This document shows positions 1-9,900 of a stretch of DNA of 46,214 nucleotides, one piece after another; the stretch's first letter is position 1; each line of letters starts with the position of its first letter. The position numbers and the translations under genes were made by a program. The notes below the pieces were generated by a model. That model was not told where the DNA came from and made no database searches. It saw nothing but the letters and a program-made list of their open reading frames with translations. Source of the stretch: Anaerolineales bacterium (GTDB lineage Bacteria > Chloroflexota > Anaerolineae > 4572-78 > J111); contig JACKAT010000113.1 of assembly GCA_020634935.1 (NCBI GenBank), forward strand, positions 1 through 46,214, written 5' to 3'.

Positions 1-977
1 ACATCGCCGGCGGCGAGGGCGGCATCGACCTGCTGGCCCAAGGCGTTGATGGCCGCCCATTGGGTCTCGGTATAGGGTTTGGTCACCCGAGGGTCTTCGT
101 GGACGCGCCGCACAGAGTTATCGAAGTGAAACTCGATGACCTCACTTTTGTCGGTATAGCCGGTGACGGGCGCGGCGCTGACCGGATCGGGCGTGCAGGC
201 CAGCGGAATGTGGCCCTCGCCGGCGAAGAGGCCAGAGGTGGGGTCGAGGCCCAGCCAGCCCGCGCCGGGGATGTAGACCTCGGCCCAGGCATGCAGATCG
301 GTGAAATCGGCGGTCGGGCCGGAGGGGCCATCGAGGGCTTCGATATCGGCGGTTAGTTGGACCAGGTAGCCCGACACAAAACGGGCCGCCAGCCCCAGGT
401 GACGCAAAATCTGGACCAGCAGCCAGCCGGAGTCGCGGCAAGAGCCGAGCGCTTTCCCCAGCGTCTCTTCGCAGGTTTGGATGCCCGGCTCCATGCGGAC
501 GGTGTAATTGAGGTCCTGCCACAAGCGCTGGTTCAGCTCAACCAGGAAATCGACAATCGGCTTCTCGGAGCGGTCGACGCCGGCCAGCCACGCCATCAGC
601 AGCGGGCCTTGCTCTTTGGTTTCGGTGTAGGGGGCCAGTTCTTTGGCTTCCTGGGCGGCATAGTTAAACGGGTATTTTTCGGCGTACTCTTCGACAAAGA
701 AGTCGAAGGGGTTGACGACGGTCATATCGGCCACGACATCGACTTCGATGTAGAGTTCGTCGGCGCGTTCGGGGAAGACGACGCGGGCCAGGTAGTTGCC
801 GAACGGGTCTTGCTGCCAGTTGATGAAATGCGGCTCCGGCCTGATGGTCAGCGAGTAAGCCTCGATGGGCGTGCGGCTGTGCGGCGCCGGCCTCAGCCGG
901 AAGATGTGGGGCGACAGCGCGACCAGGCGGTCGTAGCGGTAATGGGTTTTATGGTTGATGGCCACGTGGATGGACAT
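1..977 (-). CDS. Transglutaminase-like family protein, partial (C-terminal part beyond left edge)
   Basis: The minus-strand frame is open from an ATG at 977 to the window edge (about 325 codons). It begins MSIHVAINHKTHYRYDRLVA, typical of the bacterial transglutaminase N-terminal domain. The papain-like core follows, with a Cys-His-Asp triad: Cys180 in GSCRDSGWLLVQ, His229 in DLHAWAEVY and Asp245 in WLGLDP. AAAAGGAG sits 6-7 bases before the ATG and supports this start. Members of this family are either about 300 aa or fused to a large DUF2126 region of about 1,100 aa; the frame is still open at the edge after the core, so the long form is possible. These are predicted cysteine proteases or amide-bond enzymes with poorly known substrates. 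No signal peptide is seen. Confidence 0.88.
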   Translation of the reverse strand, partial: MSIHVAINHKTHYRYDRLVALSPHIFRLRPAPHSRTPIEAYSLTIRPEPHFINWQQDPFGNYLARVVFPERADELYIEVDVVADMTVVNPFDFFVEEYAEKYPFNYAAQEAKELAPYTETKEQGPLLMAWLAGVDRSEKPIVDFLVELNQRLWQDLNYTVRMEPGIQTCEETLGKALGSCRDSGWLLVQILRHLGLAARFVSGYLVQLTADIEALDGPSGPTADFTDLHAWAEVYIPGAGWLGLDPTSGLFAGEGHIPLACTPDPVSAAPVTGYTDKSEVIEFHFDNSVRRVHEDPRVTKPYTETQWAAINALGQQVDAALAAGD

Positions 978-1349
978 AGCAACTCCTTTTGGATGGGGTA
1001 AACAAAAACGCTCACAAGCATACAACGACATCGTTGCGTTTGGTGAGCGTCGTGGCTGTTGGGTTAGTTGGTCAGATGGTTAGTCGGCTGGATAGCTGGT
1101 TGGTTAATTACTTAGCCTTGGCCTTATTCAAACAAGTACAGGTATCTAATGTATAGTCAAAGGTTGAACGATTATACTTGCCGGTTAAAAACTTTGCAAG
1201 CTATTCAAGTTAGGAATACTATTTTTCACTTGACTTGCCGTCAGCCGATCTCTGACCTAAAATATTTAGTATGCTTTAAAGTTGATCCGGTCAATGGTGA
1301 CTGGAAATTATTCATCTCAACGAATGAGATAGTTAGCGAGGATAAAATC
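978..1349. other. Intergenic gap between divergent genes
   Basis: This 372-base gap separates the divergent transglutaminase and dehydrogenase genes, so it must hold both promoters. Around 1055-1105 there is GGTTAGTTGG-type low-complexity sequence. The dehydrogenase frame is open back to 1149, but the extra 67 residues resemble nothing I recognise and the better ribosome site is at 1350. A TTGACT at 1230-1235 is a possible -35, without a convincing -10 at the right distance. Confidence 0.5.
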
Positions 1350-2669
1350 ATGACAGTTGCTCCATCAGTTGCAATCCCTGAAAAAGAAAAATCAACCATC
1401 AAAGAATCGCCCGGACAGCGCATGCTGCAATCGGCCTACAGCCATCTGGATGATGCGGCCGAGCGGCTTGGATTGTCGCCCGGCATGCACCAGCGGCTGC
1501 GCACTTGCGAGCGGTCGTTGACGGTCGGGCTGCCCATCTTGAATGACGAGGGCGATATTGAAGTGTATACCGGCTACCGGGTGCAGCATACCAACGTCCG
1601 TGGGCCATGCAAGGGTGGGGTTCGCTATCACGCGGATGTTTCTTTAGAAGAGGTTACGGCGTTGGCCCAGTTGATGACCTGGAAGTGCGCCGTCCTCAAC
1701 TTACCTTACGGCGGGGCCAAGGGGGGCATTTGCGTCAGCCCCAATACGCTCTCGGAGAACGAACTGCGCCGTCTAACACGACGCTATACCTACGCCATTA
1801 TGCCGATTATTGGCCCGAAGAAAGATATCCCCGCGCCCGACGTCAATACCGACGAGCGCACAATGGCCTGGATGAGCGACACCTACAGCGCTTTCCACGG
1901 CGAGGCTACCCACGAAATTGTGACCGGCAAACCCATCATTTTAGGCGGCAGTCAAGGCCGAGCTGGAGCCACCGGGTTAGGCGTCGCGATTATTGCCGAG
2001 AGTACGTTGAAGCGAAACGATCGGCCCATAGAAGGGGCCACGGTGGTGGTGCAAGGTTTTGGCAAAGTGGGCTATTGGGCGGCTTACTATCTGGCCCAAG
2101 ACGGCTGTAACGTGATCGCTGTGAGCGATGTGTCGGGCGGCTATTACAACCCCAACGGGATCGAGGTCGAAACCCTGTTCAAATTTACCCGCACCTCACC
2201 AACGCGCACGTTAGCCGGCTGCCAGCAGGAATTCGGGGTCGAACCGATCAGTAACGAGGAGTTACTGGCCTTGCCCTGTGATGTCTTAATTCCCGCCGCG
2301 CTGGAAAACCAAATCACGTCGCGCAACGCCGATCAAATCAAAGCCAAATTTATTGTCGAAGGGGCCAACGGTCCTACCAGCGCCGACGCCGATAAAATTT
2401 TAATGGAGCGTGGCATTGTCGTGGTCCCCGATATCCTGGCCAACGGCGGCGGGGTGACAGTTAGTTATTTTGAGTGGGTGCAGGGCTTACAGGCGTTTCC
2501 CTGGGAGATTGAAGTCGTTGATAAACACCTACGTCATTTTTTGGACATTGCCTTCCGGCAGGTTTACGATTTCAGCGAGCGGAATAATGTCAACTTACGC
2601 CAGGGGGCCTTTATGCTGGGCATTTCCCGCGTGGCCGAGGCTATTGTCCAACGGGGTGTCTTTCCATAG
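1350..2669 (+). CDS. gdhA: Glu/Leu/Phe/Val dehydrogenase (glutamate dehydrogenase type)
   Basis: A 439-residue NAD(P)-dependent amino acid dehydrogenase that would interconvert glutamate and 2-oxoglutarate plus ammonia in the cytoplasm. The substrate-binding half shows RGPCKGGVRYH and the catalytic lysine Lys124 in LPYGGAKGG, followed by the catalytic aspartate Asp164 in IPAPDVNT. The Rossmann half has VVVQGFGKVG near residue 235 and ends with GGVTVSYFEWVQG, a hallmark of GDH. I chose the ATG at 1350 because GAGGA lies about 9 bases upstream and the length then matches the family (415-450 aa). The frame is open to an ATG at 1149, which would add an unrelated 67-residue tail. Leucine or valine dehydrogenase activity cannot be excluded from sequence alone. 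Confidence 0.93.
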   Translation: MTVAPSVAIPEKEKSTIKESPGQRMLQSAYSHLDDAAERLGLSPGMHQRLRTCERSLTVGLPILNDEGDIEVYTGYRVQHTNVRGPCKGGVRYHADVSLEEVTALAQLMTWKCAVLNLPYGGAKGGICVSPNTLSENELRRLTRRYTYAIMPIIGPKKDIPAPDVNTDERTMAWMSDTYSAFHGEATHEIVTGKPIILGGSQGRAGATGLGVAIIAESTLKRNDRPIEGATVVVQGFGKVGYWAAYYLAQDGCNVIAVSDVSGGYYNPNGIEVETLFKFTRTSPTRTLAGCQQEFGVEPISNEELLALPCDVLIPAALENQITSRNADQIKAKFIVEGANGPTSADADKILMERGIVVVPDILANGGGVTVSYFEWVQGLQAFPWEIEVVDKHLRHFLDIAFRQVYDFSERNNVNLRQGAFMLGISRVAEAIVQRGVFP

Positions 2670-2768
2670 ACTGAAGTTAATAATTGATGGCGAAACATAC
2701 CCGTCGATTACTTTTTAGACAAATCTTTAAGTTGTAAGCCTAAGAAACTGTTTTAAAAGCCTAAAAGG

Positions 2769-2849
2769 GTCCACAGATAGCCACAGATGATCACTGATAA
2801 CATCAAAATAGAGATAAAAATCTGTGGCTATCTGGGTAAATCTGTGGAC
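2769..2849. repeat. Palindromic repeat, 'CTGTGGAC' type
   Basis: Left arm GTCCACAGATAGCCACAGAT and right arm ATCTGTGGCTATCTG...ATCTGTGGAC form a long imperfect hairpin about 100 bases after the dehydrogenase stop. It may act as a 3' structure for that transcript. It matches no coding frame. Confidence 0.7.
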
Positions 2850-2865
2850 TGTTTTGTTTTTAATA

Positions 2866-2994
2866 GGGCTTACGCAGTTGGGTGTATCGAACCCGGTGAC
2901 AGTCACTTAGACGCGATAAATAGAGTTGTTTGGGCTTAAGCGGACGTTCGTTTTCGGCAAAAAGTGACTGTCACCTTTTGAACTGCGTAACTCC
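2866..2994. repeat. TA-flanked TIR element, copy R1 (core in orientation A)
   Basis: A 129-bp element bounded by TA dinucleotides. Its left arm GGGCTTACGCAGTTGGGTGT runs into GGTGACAGTCACTT. Its right arm runs AAGTGACTGTCACC...AACTGCGTAACTCC. The roughly 52-bp core is the reverse complement of the core of copies R2 and R4, although the arms lie in the same order. There is no ORF, which fits a non-autonomous MITE-like element. The gap 2670-3009 holds nothing else beyond this and the hairpin at 2769. Confidence 0.8.
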
Positions 2995-3009
2995 TATTAA
3001 AATAACTTG

Positions 3010-3609
3010 TTACGCTACAAACTGTCGCAGGGTGAGGATATCTTCGCGCAGGGTTTCCTGCAAAGTCGGGTTGTAAAAAGCAGCGGCGGGGTGGTAGAGC
3101 GGCACTATCGCAATCTCGCCATAGGCGGCCTGGGCCTTGATGACCGTGCCGTGGACTTGGCTGATCTTCTGCTTCTCGAAGACATCGAACTGCTTGAGAA
3201 TAAACTCCATCGCAAAGCGGCCCAAAGGGGCAATGACCTTCGGCTGGATGATCTCGATCTGCTGCACTAAAAATGGGGCGTAGAGCTTGATCTCCCCGAC
3301 GCGCGGATTGCGATTATCCGGCGGTCGATCTTTGACGATGTTGGTGATGTAGATGTCCTCGCGTTGGAGGCCGATCAATTCCAGTAGATCATTCAGCACT
3401 TTGCCCGCACTGCCCACAAATGGCCGGCCCTGTTTGGCTTCCTGCTCGCCCGGCGCTTCACCGATCACCATAATCCGGGCCTGGCTATCACCCTCGCCGA
3501 ATACGGCGGCATAATTGTTTTCGGTGCGGTAGGTGTATAACGGAGACTCTTCGAGCTGGCGAACGGCGTCCGCCAGTATTTCTAATTGAACTTCTCGATC
3601 ATTTGGCAT
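3010..3609 (-). CDS. Uracil-DNA glycosylase, family 4-like, lacking Fe-S cysteines
   Basis: A 199-residue protein of the UDG superfamily, which excises uracil from deaminated DNA. Motif 1 is GEAPGEQEAKQGRPFVG (residues 50-66), and the C-terminal motif HPAAAFYNP starts at His173. The RPPDNRNP segment (96-102) is also typical of family 4. Classical family 4 enzymes hold a [4Fe-4S] cluster with four cysteines. Here the protein has no cysteine at all: the usual Lys-Cys before RPP is Lys-Asp94, and the position before the PFL segment is Tyr110. The length fits the family. I believe similar cysteine-free forms exist in CPR bacteria, but this is from memory. Confidence 0.88.
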   Translation of the reverse strand: MPNDREVQLEILADAVRQLEESPLYTYRTENNYAAVFGEGDSQARIMVIGEAPGEQEAKQGRPFVGSAGKVLNDLLELIGLQREDIYITNIVKDRPPDNRNPRVGEIKLYAPFLVQQIEIIQPKVIAPLGRFAMEFILKQFDVFEKQKISQVHGTVIKAQAAYGEIAIVPLYHPAAAFYNPTLQETLREDILTLRQFVA

Positions 3610-3661
3610 AGTTCTGACGTAGCGTTACGAATAATTTTATCCGAAAATTTTAGTCGGACGT

Positions 3662-3703
3662 AGAACGTGGGACGTGATAAAAGTATATCACGTCCCACGT
3701 TCT
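3662..3703. terminator. Perfect hairpin downstream of the FAD oxidoreductase
   Basis: An 18-bp perfect stem, AGAACGTGGGACGTGATA pairing with its complement ending at 3703, with a 6-base loop. It lies between the start of the glycosylase gene and the end of the minus-strand FAD gene. It could end or stabilise the latter's transcript. There is no clear U-run, so it may simply be another palindromic repeat. Confidence 0.5.
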
Positions 3704-3789
3704 GCGTTTCATGGGTATTGTAACTCAAGTTGGCACCCTCACCAAATAGCTCCAAAATCGTCGAGTTTCGCGTCCCTGTCGGCCAGTTT

Positions 3790-5112
3790 TTAGACCGCTC
3801 CGGTTGAAATCACGCCGGTGGTCGTACGGCTGGAGCGGGTTTGTCGCACCAAGTTCCCAAAGCCAAGCTTATCCAATCGATGCTGCGGCAGCGATGAATC
3901 TTCGGTGGTGACCGTGGCCGGCCAGCGGCCATCTTCACGCGTGGCCATTTTCCACAGCCCACTGGCTAATTTGGCCAACTTTTGTTGGAAAGTCTGGGCC
4001 AGGCCGGTGATCTCTTGCCCTGTAACGAACTGATCTTCCAGACAGCGCTCTAAGGCCACGCTGCCCATCACCGACACGGTCATCCCCTGAGCGTAGACTG
4101 GGTTCAGAGCGTAAACCGCATCGCCCATCACCAGAAAGCCTTCCAGATACCGGGGTAACTTATCGTAATGGCGCAGCCGGTTTTCGGTCGAACGGTAACC
4201 GCAGGGCCGGGTCAGCGGCTGGGCGTCTTTGATGGCGTCATAGAGCTGGGGGACCGGTAAGCTGCGAGCAAAGTCGAGATAACCTTCTTCGCTCGTCGGC
4301 GGGTAGTCGTGGCCCATGCCGACCAGCGTCACTTGCCAGCGATCCCCCTCGATCGGAATGATCAGGCCGCCGCGTGTGCCGTGAGGCGGGGTGGGCCGGA
4401 TCGACAGGGTTTTCCAGCCGCCGTCGAAGTTAGCCGGACGTTGGTAAATGCGGGTCGAGTAGCCGGGAAAGGAATTAACGATAGTTTCGCGCGGCGGCTC
4501 ATAACCCAATTTGGCCAGCCAAGTGGGCGCTTGCGAATTGCGGCCGCTGGCGTCAACCACCAGATCGGCCACCAACACCATCTCCTCGCTAGCAGAGCCA
4601 TGGCGAGGTCGCAAGCGCACCCCGGTCACCCGTCGGCCTACAGGCCCGACGGCCAGCCCCACCGTTTCATATTCTTGCAGAAATTCGACTTGAAATTGGT
4701 TAACCAACCGTCGATAAATCGCCTGTTCGAGCAATGGCCGGCTGCAGGTCATCGAGATGAGCGTTGTTTGTTGCTTAACTTCGTGCCAACTGCCGGCCAA
4801 ATAAAAGGCCATCTCGCTGCCGCCGTTAATCCGAATGGCGCCGTTGGTGCACAGTTCGTCAAACAAACCGGGAAATTTCTCTTCTAAGATGCGTTCGCCC
4901 CGGAGCGGTAGCGTGTGCGAATGGCGAGCCTGAGGCGTCCCCCGGCGAAAATCAGGTGTGTCAGGGAGTTGGTCTCGTTCGATGACGGTGACTCGGGCAA
5001 AGGTATCGCTCAAAACGCGAGCCGCCGTCAATCCGGCAATACTGCCTCCAATTACCACGGCGTGTCCGAATTTAGCGCGATGTGGGTTTTTATCGACAAT
5101 TTTCTCGTTCAT
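3790..5112 (-). CDS. FAD-dependent oxidoreductase / aromatic-ring-hydroxylase-like monooxygenase
   Basis: A 440-residue flavoprotein of the PHBH/UbiH-type fold. The dinucleotide motif VVIGGSIAGLTAARVL lies near the N-terminus, followed by a strand ending VIERD. The second FAD motif GFLVMGDAVYALNPVYAQGM lies near residue 310. A middle DLVVDASGRNS is the third motif of this group. The substrate is unknown; relatives include epoxidases, halogenase-like and geranylgeranyl-reductase-like enzymes. I chose the ATG at 5112 because AGAGG sits about 8 bases upstream; an in-frame ATG at 5151 would add 13 residues. The gene stands alone, with hairpins on both sides. Confidence 0.82.
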   Translation of the reverse strand: MNEKIVDKNPHRAKFGHAVVIGGSIAGLTAARVLSDTFARVTVIERDQLPDTPDFRRGTPQARHSHTLPLRGERILEEKFPGLFDELCTNGAIRINGGSEMAFYLAGSWHEVKQQTTLISMTCSRPLLEQAIYRRLVNQFQVEFLQEYETVGLAVGPVGRRVTGVRLRPRHGSASEEMVLVADLVVDASGRNSQAPTWLAKLGYEPPRETIVNSFPGYSTRIYQRPANFDGGWKTLSIRPTPPHGTRGGLIIPIEGDRWQVTLVGMGHDYPPTSEEGYLDFARSLPVPQLYDAIKDAQPLTRPCGYRSTENRLRHYDKLPRYLEGFLVMGDAVYALNPVYAQGMTVSVMGSVALERCLEDQFVTGQEITGLAQTFQQKLAKLASGLWKMATREDGRWPATVTTEDSSLPQHRLDKLGFGNLVRQTRSSRTTTGVISTGAV

Positions 5113-5250
5113 CAGTTTACCTCTCAAAACCTGACCGACGTTGATCTGCAAACCGGCCGCGTTGTTAGTTAGGACTAAAGTGTATCAACTCAATGCGAAT
5201 AAAATGAGAATAAAGTGTGAAAAAACAACCGTATTTCTGAGTCAGCGAAA

Positions 5251-5281
5251 AAAAGCTAACACCCCAGTGGTATTAGCTTTT
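5251..5281. terminator. Bidirectional hairpin terminator
   Basis: The stem AAAAGCTAACACC (5251-5263) pairs with GGTATTAGCTTTT (5269-5281), with one mismatch. The A-run on one side and U-run on the other would work in both directions. On the minus strand it lies after the small gene ending at 5462 and before the start of the FAD gene at 5112. Confidence 0.6.
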
Positions 5282-5350
5282 GAGATTTGATATGTGAATT
5301 ACGGTATCGAGCTTAGGATCGTGAATTAAATAACTTCCGCATTTGAGTTT

Positions 5351-5423
5351 GGGTAATTGGTAAATAGTAATGGGTAATTCTATCTCCAGTCTCCAATTAC
5401 CAGTTACCAATTACTATTTACCC
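5351..5423. repeat. AT-rich imperfect palindrome
   Basis: GGGTAATTGGTAAATAGTAA on the left is mirrored by TTACCAATTACTATTTACCC on the right. It belongs to the general class of low-complexity hairpin repeats seen through this window. The gap 5113-5461 contains only this element and the terminator-like hairpin at 5251. Confidence 0.6.
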
Positions 5424-5461
5424 GACAGAATTGGGTAAGTTAATTAATTCTTATTCCTTAA

Positions 5462-5668
5462 TTATTTGTATGACCGGGTCAATTGGCCGTTGGCACTCAC
5501 TTGCCAACGGCCAACCAAATTAGGCCGGCTGTTTTTGACCAGTTCCAGATCAAAAGGGTCATAAGTCAAGGCTGTTTCCCCACCGCGATTAATCGTAATA
5601 GGGTTGATGAAAAGGCCGTGCATCAGCGCCAACCAGCGATGATTAATATAAAGATTTTGTTTCTGCAT
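5462..5668 (-). CDS. Small hypothetical protein (68 aa)
   Basis: A 68-residue ORF beginning MQKQNLYINHRWLALMHGLF. It has a strong ribosome site (GGGAGGG about 7 bases before the ATG on the minus strand), which favours this strand over the overlapping plus-strand frame. The protein is basic, without signal peptide or membrane segment. The stretch INRGGETALTYDPFDLELV looks like ordinary folded protein rather than chance sequence. I do not recognise a family and assign no function. Confidence 0.6.
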   Translation of the reverse strand: MQKQNLYINHRWLALMHGLFINPITINRGGETALTYDPFDLELVKNSRPNLVGRWQVSANGQLTRSYK

Positions 5669-5921
5669 GATAAGCCCTCCCGATGACTTATTAAAGTTTA
5701 TAAAAACGTAAACCTCACCATTTCGACGAGGCTCATAATTAGTGGATGTGCTTAATTTACCAATACATTACGAAAAGAGGGCGAATTTTAGACGAAAAAA
5801 GTAGGGAATCCCCTAGGGTCGGGATAGGGGAACTCTCTATTCAAAGTGGCTTTGTAACGTCGTATACTATTCATAAGATGCACGATATAAAACTCAGTAC
5901 AGATGTAGGAAGGAAGTAACC

Positions 5922-6557
5922 ATGAAGCAATTTAACTTTAATTTAGGATCAAAAGTCCAATGTACCGATGGACAATGTGGGAACTTGTCAAAGTTGGTCA
6001 TTGACCCTGACAGTGGACAGGTTACAGATATTATTATTGAAAAAGGATTCTTACTAACAACGGATATTGTCTTACCCATTACGTTGGTGGAAGATGTAAC
6101 AGAGGAACAGATTCGGCTGGCGATTCCTAGCGAGCAACTCAGCCGCTATCCGATTTACGAGGTAACTGAGTTTGAAGAACCGGCTGAGGTTGCGAACCGG
6201 CAACCAGCGGCTGGGGTTAGCCCGCTCGGGCTTCAAACCGTTACCGAACCGGTAGCGCCGATGGTCAAACGTAAAATCCGCCGAGGTATTGAGGAGGGCC
6301 GTCAGGTCATCGAGGCCGGTATGTCGGTTAATAATAGTGAAGGGGTAGTCGGCAAGGTGGACCGGGTCATTATCGACCCCATAACAGGTAAAATCAGTCA
6401 TATTGTTCTTAAGCGGGGATTGGTTATCAGTAACTTAACGATTATCCCGATCGCGATAATGGACAGCATCTATAATAATGGCATTTTTATCATCGCCACC
6501 GACCAGGAAATCGAGCAGTTTCCGGCTTATGATCCGTCTCTTAATTTAATCCTATAA
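5922..6557 (+). CDS. PRC-barrel domain protein (two copies)
   Basis: A 211-residue protein with two PRC-barrel-like repeats. The first (residues about 6-75) has the pattern GSKVQCTDGQCGNLSKLVID followed by GQVTDIIIEKG. The second (about 130-205) has GMSVNNSEGVVGKVDRVIID followed by GKISHIVLKRG. A Pro/Glu-rich linker joins them. PRC barrels are small beta-barrels found in photosynthetic reaction centre H subunits, RimM and many bacterial stress or RNA-associated proteins, so the role here is open. AGGAAGGAAG gives a strong ribosome site, and a TATACT at about 5863-5868 may be its -10. A clean terminator follows. Confidence 0.8.
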   Translation: MKQFNFNLGSKVQCTDGQCGNLSKLVIDPDSGQVTDIIIEKGFLLTTDIVLPITLVEDVTEEQIRLAIPSEQLSRYPIYEVTEFEEPAEVANRQPAAGVSPLGLQTVTEPVAPMVKRKIRRGIEEGRQVIEAGMSVNNSEGVVGKVDRVIIDPITGKISHIVLKRGLVISNLTIIPIAIMDSIYNNGIFIIATDQEIEQFPAYDPSLNLIL

Positions 6558-6619
6558 ATAATAGCTCCTAACCCAGTTGTCGCCCCAAACCAATAATTGC
6601 GTTGGTGAGGTTCCATCCT

Positions 6620-6655
6620 AAGAGGTTTCGGTTTCACTCCCGAAACCTCTTTTTT
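6620..6655 (+). terminator. Rho-independent terminator after the PRC-barrel gene
   Basis: AAGAGGTTTCGG and its complement CCGAAACCTCTT form a 12-bp stem with a short loop, followed by TTTTTT. It lies 63 bases after the PRC-barrel stop codon. Confidence 0.85.
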
Positions 6656-6765
6656 GGGGGCAAATACCGTCAGTTGGACATCGGGGTGCCTTGCTTTTAT
6701 TTTCTTCTTCCCTTGCTGCTGCGGCTGTGCTATACTTCAGCCACACCAACAGTTCATCAGTTATA

Positions 6766-6893
6766 GGACTTACGCCGTTGGGTGTAACGAACCCGGTGAC
6801 AGTCACTTTTGGCCGAAAAGGAACGTCCGCTTAGCCCAAACAAATCGATTTGTCGCGTCTAAGTGACTGTCACCTTTTGAATTGCGTAACTCC
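6766..6893. repeat. TA-flanked TIR element, copy R2 (core in orientation B)
   Basis: A 128-bp element flanked by TA (6764-6765 and 6894-6895). The arms are almost the same as in R1: GGACTTACGCCGTTGGGTGT on the left and AATTGCGTAACTCC on the right. The core between the GTGACAGTCAC repeats is flipped compared with R1. It ends only about 20-30 bases before the start of the large regulator gene, so that gene's promoter must lie within or left of the element. Confidence 0.8.
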
Positions 6894-6915
6894 TAAGTTG
6901 AAGAAGTAACCTTTT

Positions 6916-9900
6916 GTGGGGAAGATGCTACGCTTAAAACTCTTAGGTTATCCTGAGATCAGCATTGATAACCAGCCCGTGACCGATGTTATGCCCGGTA
7001 AAGCCCAGGCGCTGTTGTTTTACTTGGCGGTTACCGGTCAAACCCAATCCCGGGCCGCTTTGGCGGGTCTGCTGTGGGGCGATATGCCGGAGCCATCGGC
7101 CCGGACCAATCTGCGCAAAGCGCTAACCGATCTGCGCCGCATCGCCGGCGACTATCTCGACATCAGCCGCCAGGACGTAGCCTTCAAACCCGGCAGCGAG
7201 GTTTGGATTGATGCGGTTCGCTTTAGGGCCTACCTTGAGTCATCGGGTCCCCTTGATGTTCAACCGCTTCAGGTCGCGGTTGATCTCTATCGCGGCGATT
7301 TCCTGAGCGGTTTCTATGTGCTCAATGCGCCCGATTTTGAAAACTGGATGCTGGCTGAACAGGCTCGTTTGCGTGAACAAGCCGTTCAAGCCCTACATGC
7401 CCTGGCCACCTATCATGATCGACAAAACAACCTAACCGATGCCATGCGCTATTTGCGGCGACTGCTAGCCCTGGAACCGTGGCGCGAGGAGGCTCACCAC
7501 CATCTGATGCGGCTGTTAGCCCACGATGGTCAACGCGGCGCGGCGCTCGTTCAGTATGATACCTGTCGAGAAGTGTTGTTTGAAGAGTTAGGCATCGAGC
7601 CGGGAGCGGAAATAGTCGCTCTATATGAGCGTATAAAAGCCGGCAAGTTAGAGTCCACTTTAGCGACCGCTGGAGGTCTCAAAGCCGAGCCGCCGCCAAC
7701 GGGCCAACTGGGGTCGCTGCATAACTTGCCGCCTCAGCTAACTCCTTTCATTGGCCGGGGGCAGGAGCTTGATACGCTCGATAGGCTGCTGCACAGTCCC
7801 AATGTCCGTCTGGTGACGCTCATGGGCCCCGGCGGGATGGGCAAAACGCGCTTGGCTCTAGCTTCAGCCGAGCGCCAATTAGCCCCCTCAACAACCGACT
7901 TGTCTATTACCGCGCCCTTCCCTCAGGGCGTTTATTTTGTCTCGCTGGCGCAGCTCGATACCGCCGAACATATTATTCCAACTATGGCCGAGGCGCTCAA
8001 CTATGCCCTGGAAACCGGGGGACAAAAAGCCCGTTCGGCCAGACAGCAAATTCTCGACTATCTGCGCTATAAGCAGTTATTACTCGTCTTTGATAATTTT
8101 GAACACGTGCTGGAAGGCGTCGAGCTGATCATTGATATATTGCAAATGGCCCCAACGGTCAAAATTGTGACTACCTCACGAGAGCGGCTTCGACTGCACC
8201 AGGAGCATGTTTTGGCGATTAAGGGCTTAGAGTTCCCGGGGCAAGAACGGATCTTTATTAATGAAGAGAGCCTCGATTGTCCCGCAGTGGAACTGTTTTT
8301 GCAGAGCGCCCGGCGCGTCCAACCCGATTTTGAATTAACGGCCGCTAACTGGCTGGCTTTGCTTGAGATTTGCCACCTGGTCGAAGGGATGCCGCTGGGC
8401 ATCGAGTTAGCCGCTTCCTGGGTAGATATGCTGCCTCTGGTCGATATCGCCGCCGAAATTCGGGCTAACATGGATTTCCTTGAAGCCGATGTTCGTAATT
8501 TGCCAGCTCGTCAGCGCAGCCTCCGGGCTATTTTTGAAACGTCCTGGCAGCGCCTCAATCCCCCCGAGCAGGACGTTTTCGCCCAACTTTCGATCTTTCG
8601 AGGGGGCTTCACCCGCCAGGCGGCGGAGAAAATTACCGGCGCTTCGCTGCGGATGTTGACTAAATTGGCCGACAAATCTCTGTTGCAATTCGACAAACAG
8701 CGGGGCCGCTATCAAATTCACGAGATGCTGCGCCAATATGGCGCCGAACAACTGATCACCACCGTCATCGACAAAATGCTCATTTGGGATCGCTACAGCG
8801 TCTACTACTGCGCCGCGCTCCACAAACTCCAACCCGATCTTAAAGGCGGCCGGCAGCGATCAGCCCTGGCGCTGATTGAGGCAGACCTGGAAAATATGCG
8901 CACCGCCTGGAAATGGGCCTCAGCTTGCCGCTACGTCGATCAGTTAGCCCAAGCGATGGCCAGTCTGGGGCATTTCTATGAATGGCAGGGCCGTTACCAG
9001 GAAGGCCGACAGGCTTTTGAAACTGCGGTCGCCGCGCTGCAAGCTCACGAGCGCGATTTAGCCGAAAACGGCGAACAAGTCACCGGGGTTCGACTCGTAT
9101 TAGCTCAGCTTTTGGCCTGGCAGAGTGTTTTCAACCGCTTGCTAGGCCAGACCGAGACGGCCGAGTCGCTGCTTGAGCACTGCCTCGACCTCTTAGATGA
9201 TCCGGCTCTGGCGGCAGTAGATACTCGACCGGCCAGAGCGTTTGCCTTGCTTCAGTTGGGCAGCAGCACTTTTGTAGCTAATAAGCCCATTTACCAACGC
9301 TATCGGCAAAGTTTAGAGTTGTATCGCCAATTGGATGACCCGTGGGGCATCGCTATGGCGTTGTCGTCACTGGGACGCTTTACCCGGATGACGGGCGACT
9401 ACATCAAAACCCAACAACTTTGGGAAGAGAGTTTGGATCGATGGCGCATGCTAGGTAACGAGCATGGCCTCGCCAACGCGCTGGCCGAGTTAAGTCTGCT
9501 GGCCCGCTACCAGAGTCACTACTCACAGGCCGAACGGCTGGCTCAGGAGTGCCTGCTGCTGGCCCGTGATCTGGGCAATCGCGCGGCGATTGCCGATGGG
9601 TTGGGCAACCTGGCTATGTCCTACTATTTTTTAGGTAAATTTCAACAGGCCCATGATACTCTGGTGGAGTGTCTGGCCTTGTGTGATGACCTGGGCGACT
9701 CCCAAGCTTCGATGATTGCCTGTTTCCGGCTGGGTATTGCCAATGGCGGGCAGGGCAATTTTGAACGGGCTAACCACTACGCCGAGCGTGGGCTAAGCAT
9801 CGCCCGGCAGATGAGCGACTCCTTTGGTATCACGCTGTTACATTATTTGATTGGAGCGATTGCCGTTTGCCGGGGGGATTTTGTCGAGGCCCGGACCAAA

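Noticed and set aside
357..1001. Plus-strand ORF of 214 codons
   Set aside because: It is the antisense shadow of the transglutaminase gene, whose triad and ribosome site are clear on the minus strand.
1149..1349. N-terminal extension of the glutamate dehydrogenase
   Set aside because: The 67 extra residues match nothing in the family, and the ATG at 1350 has a better ribosome site and gives the usual length.
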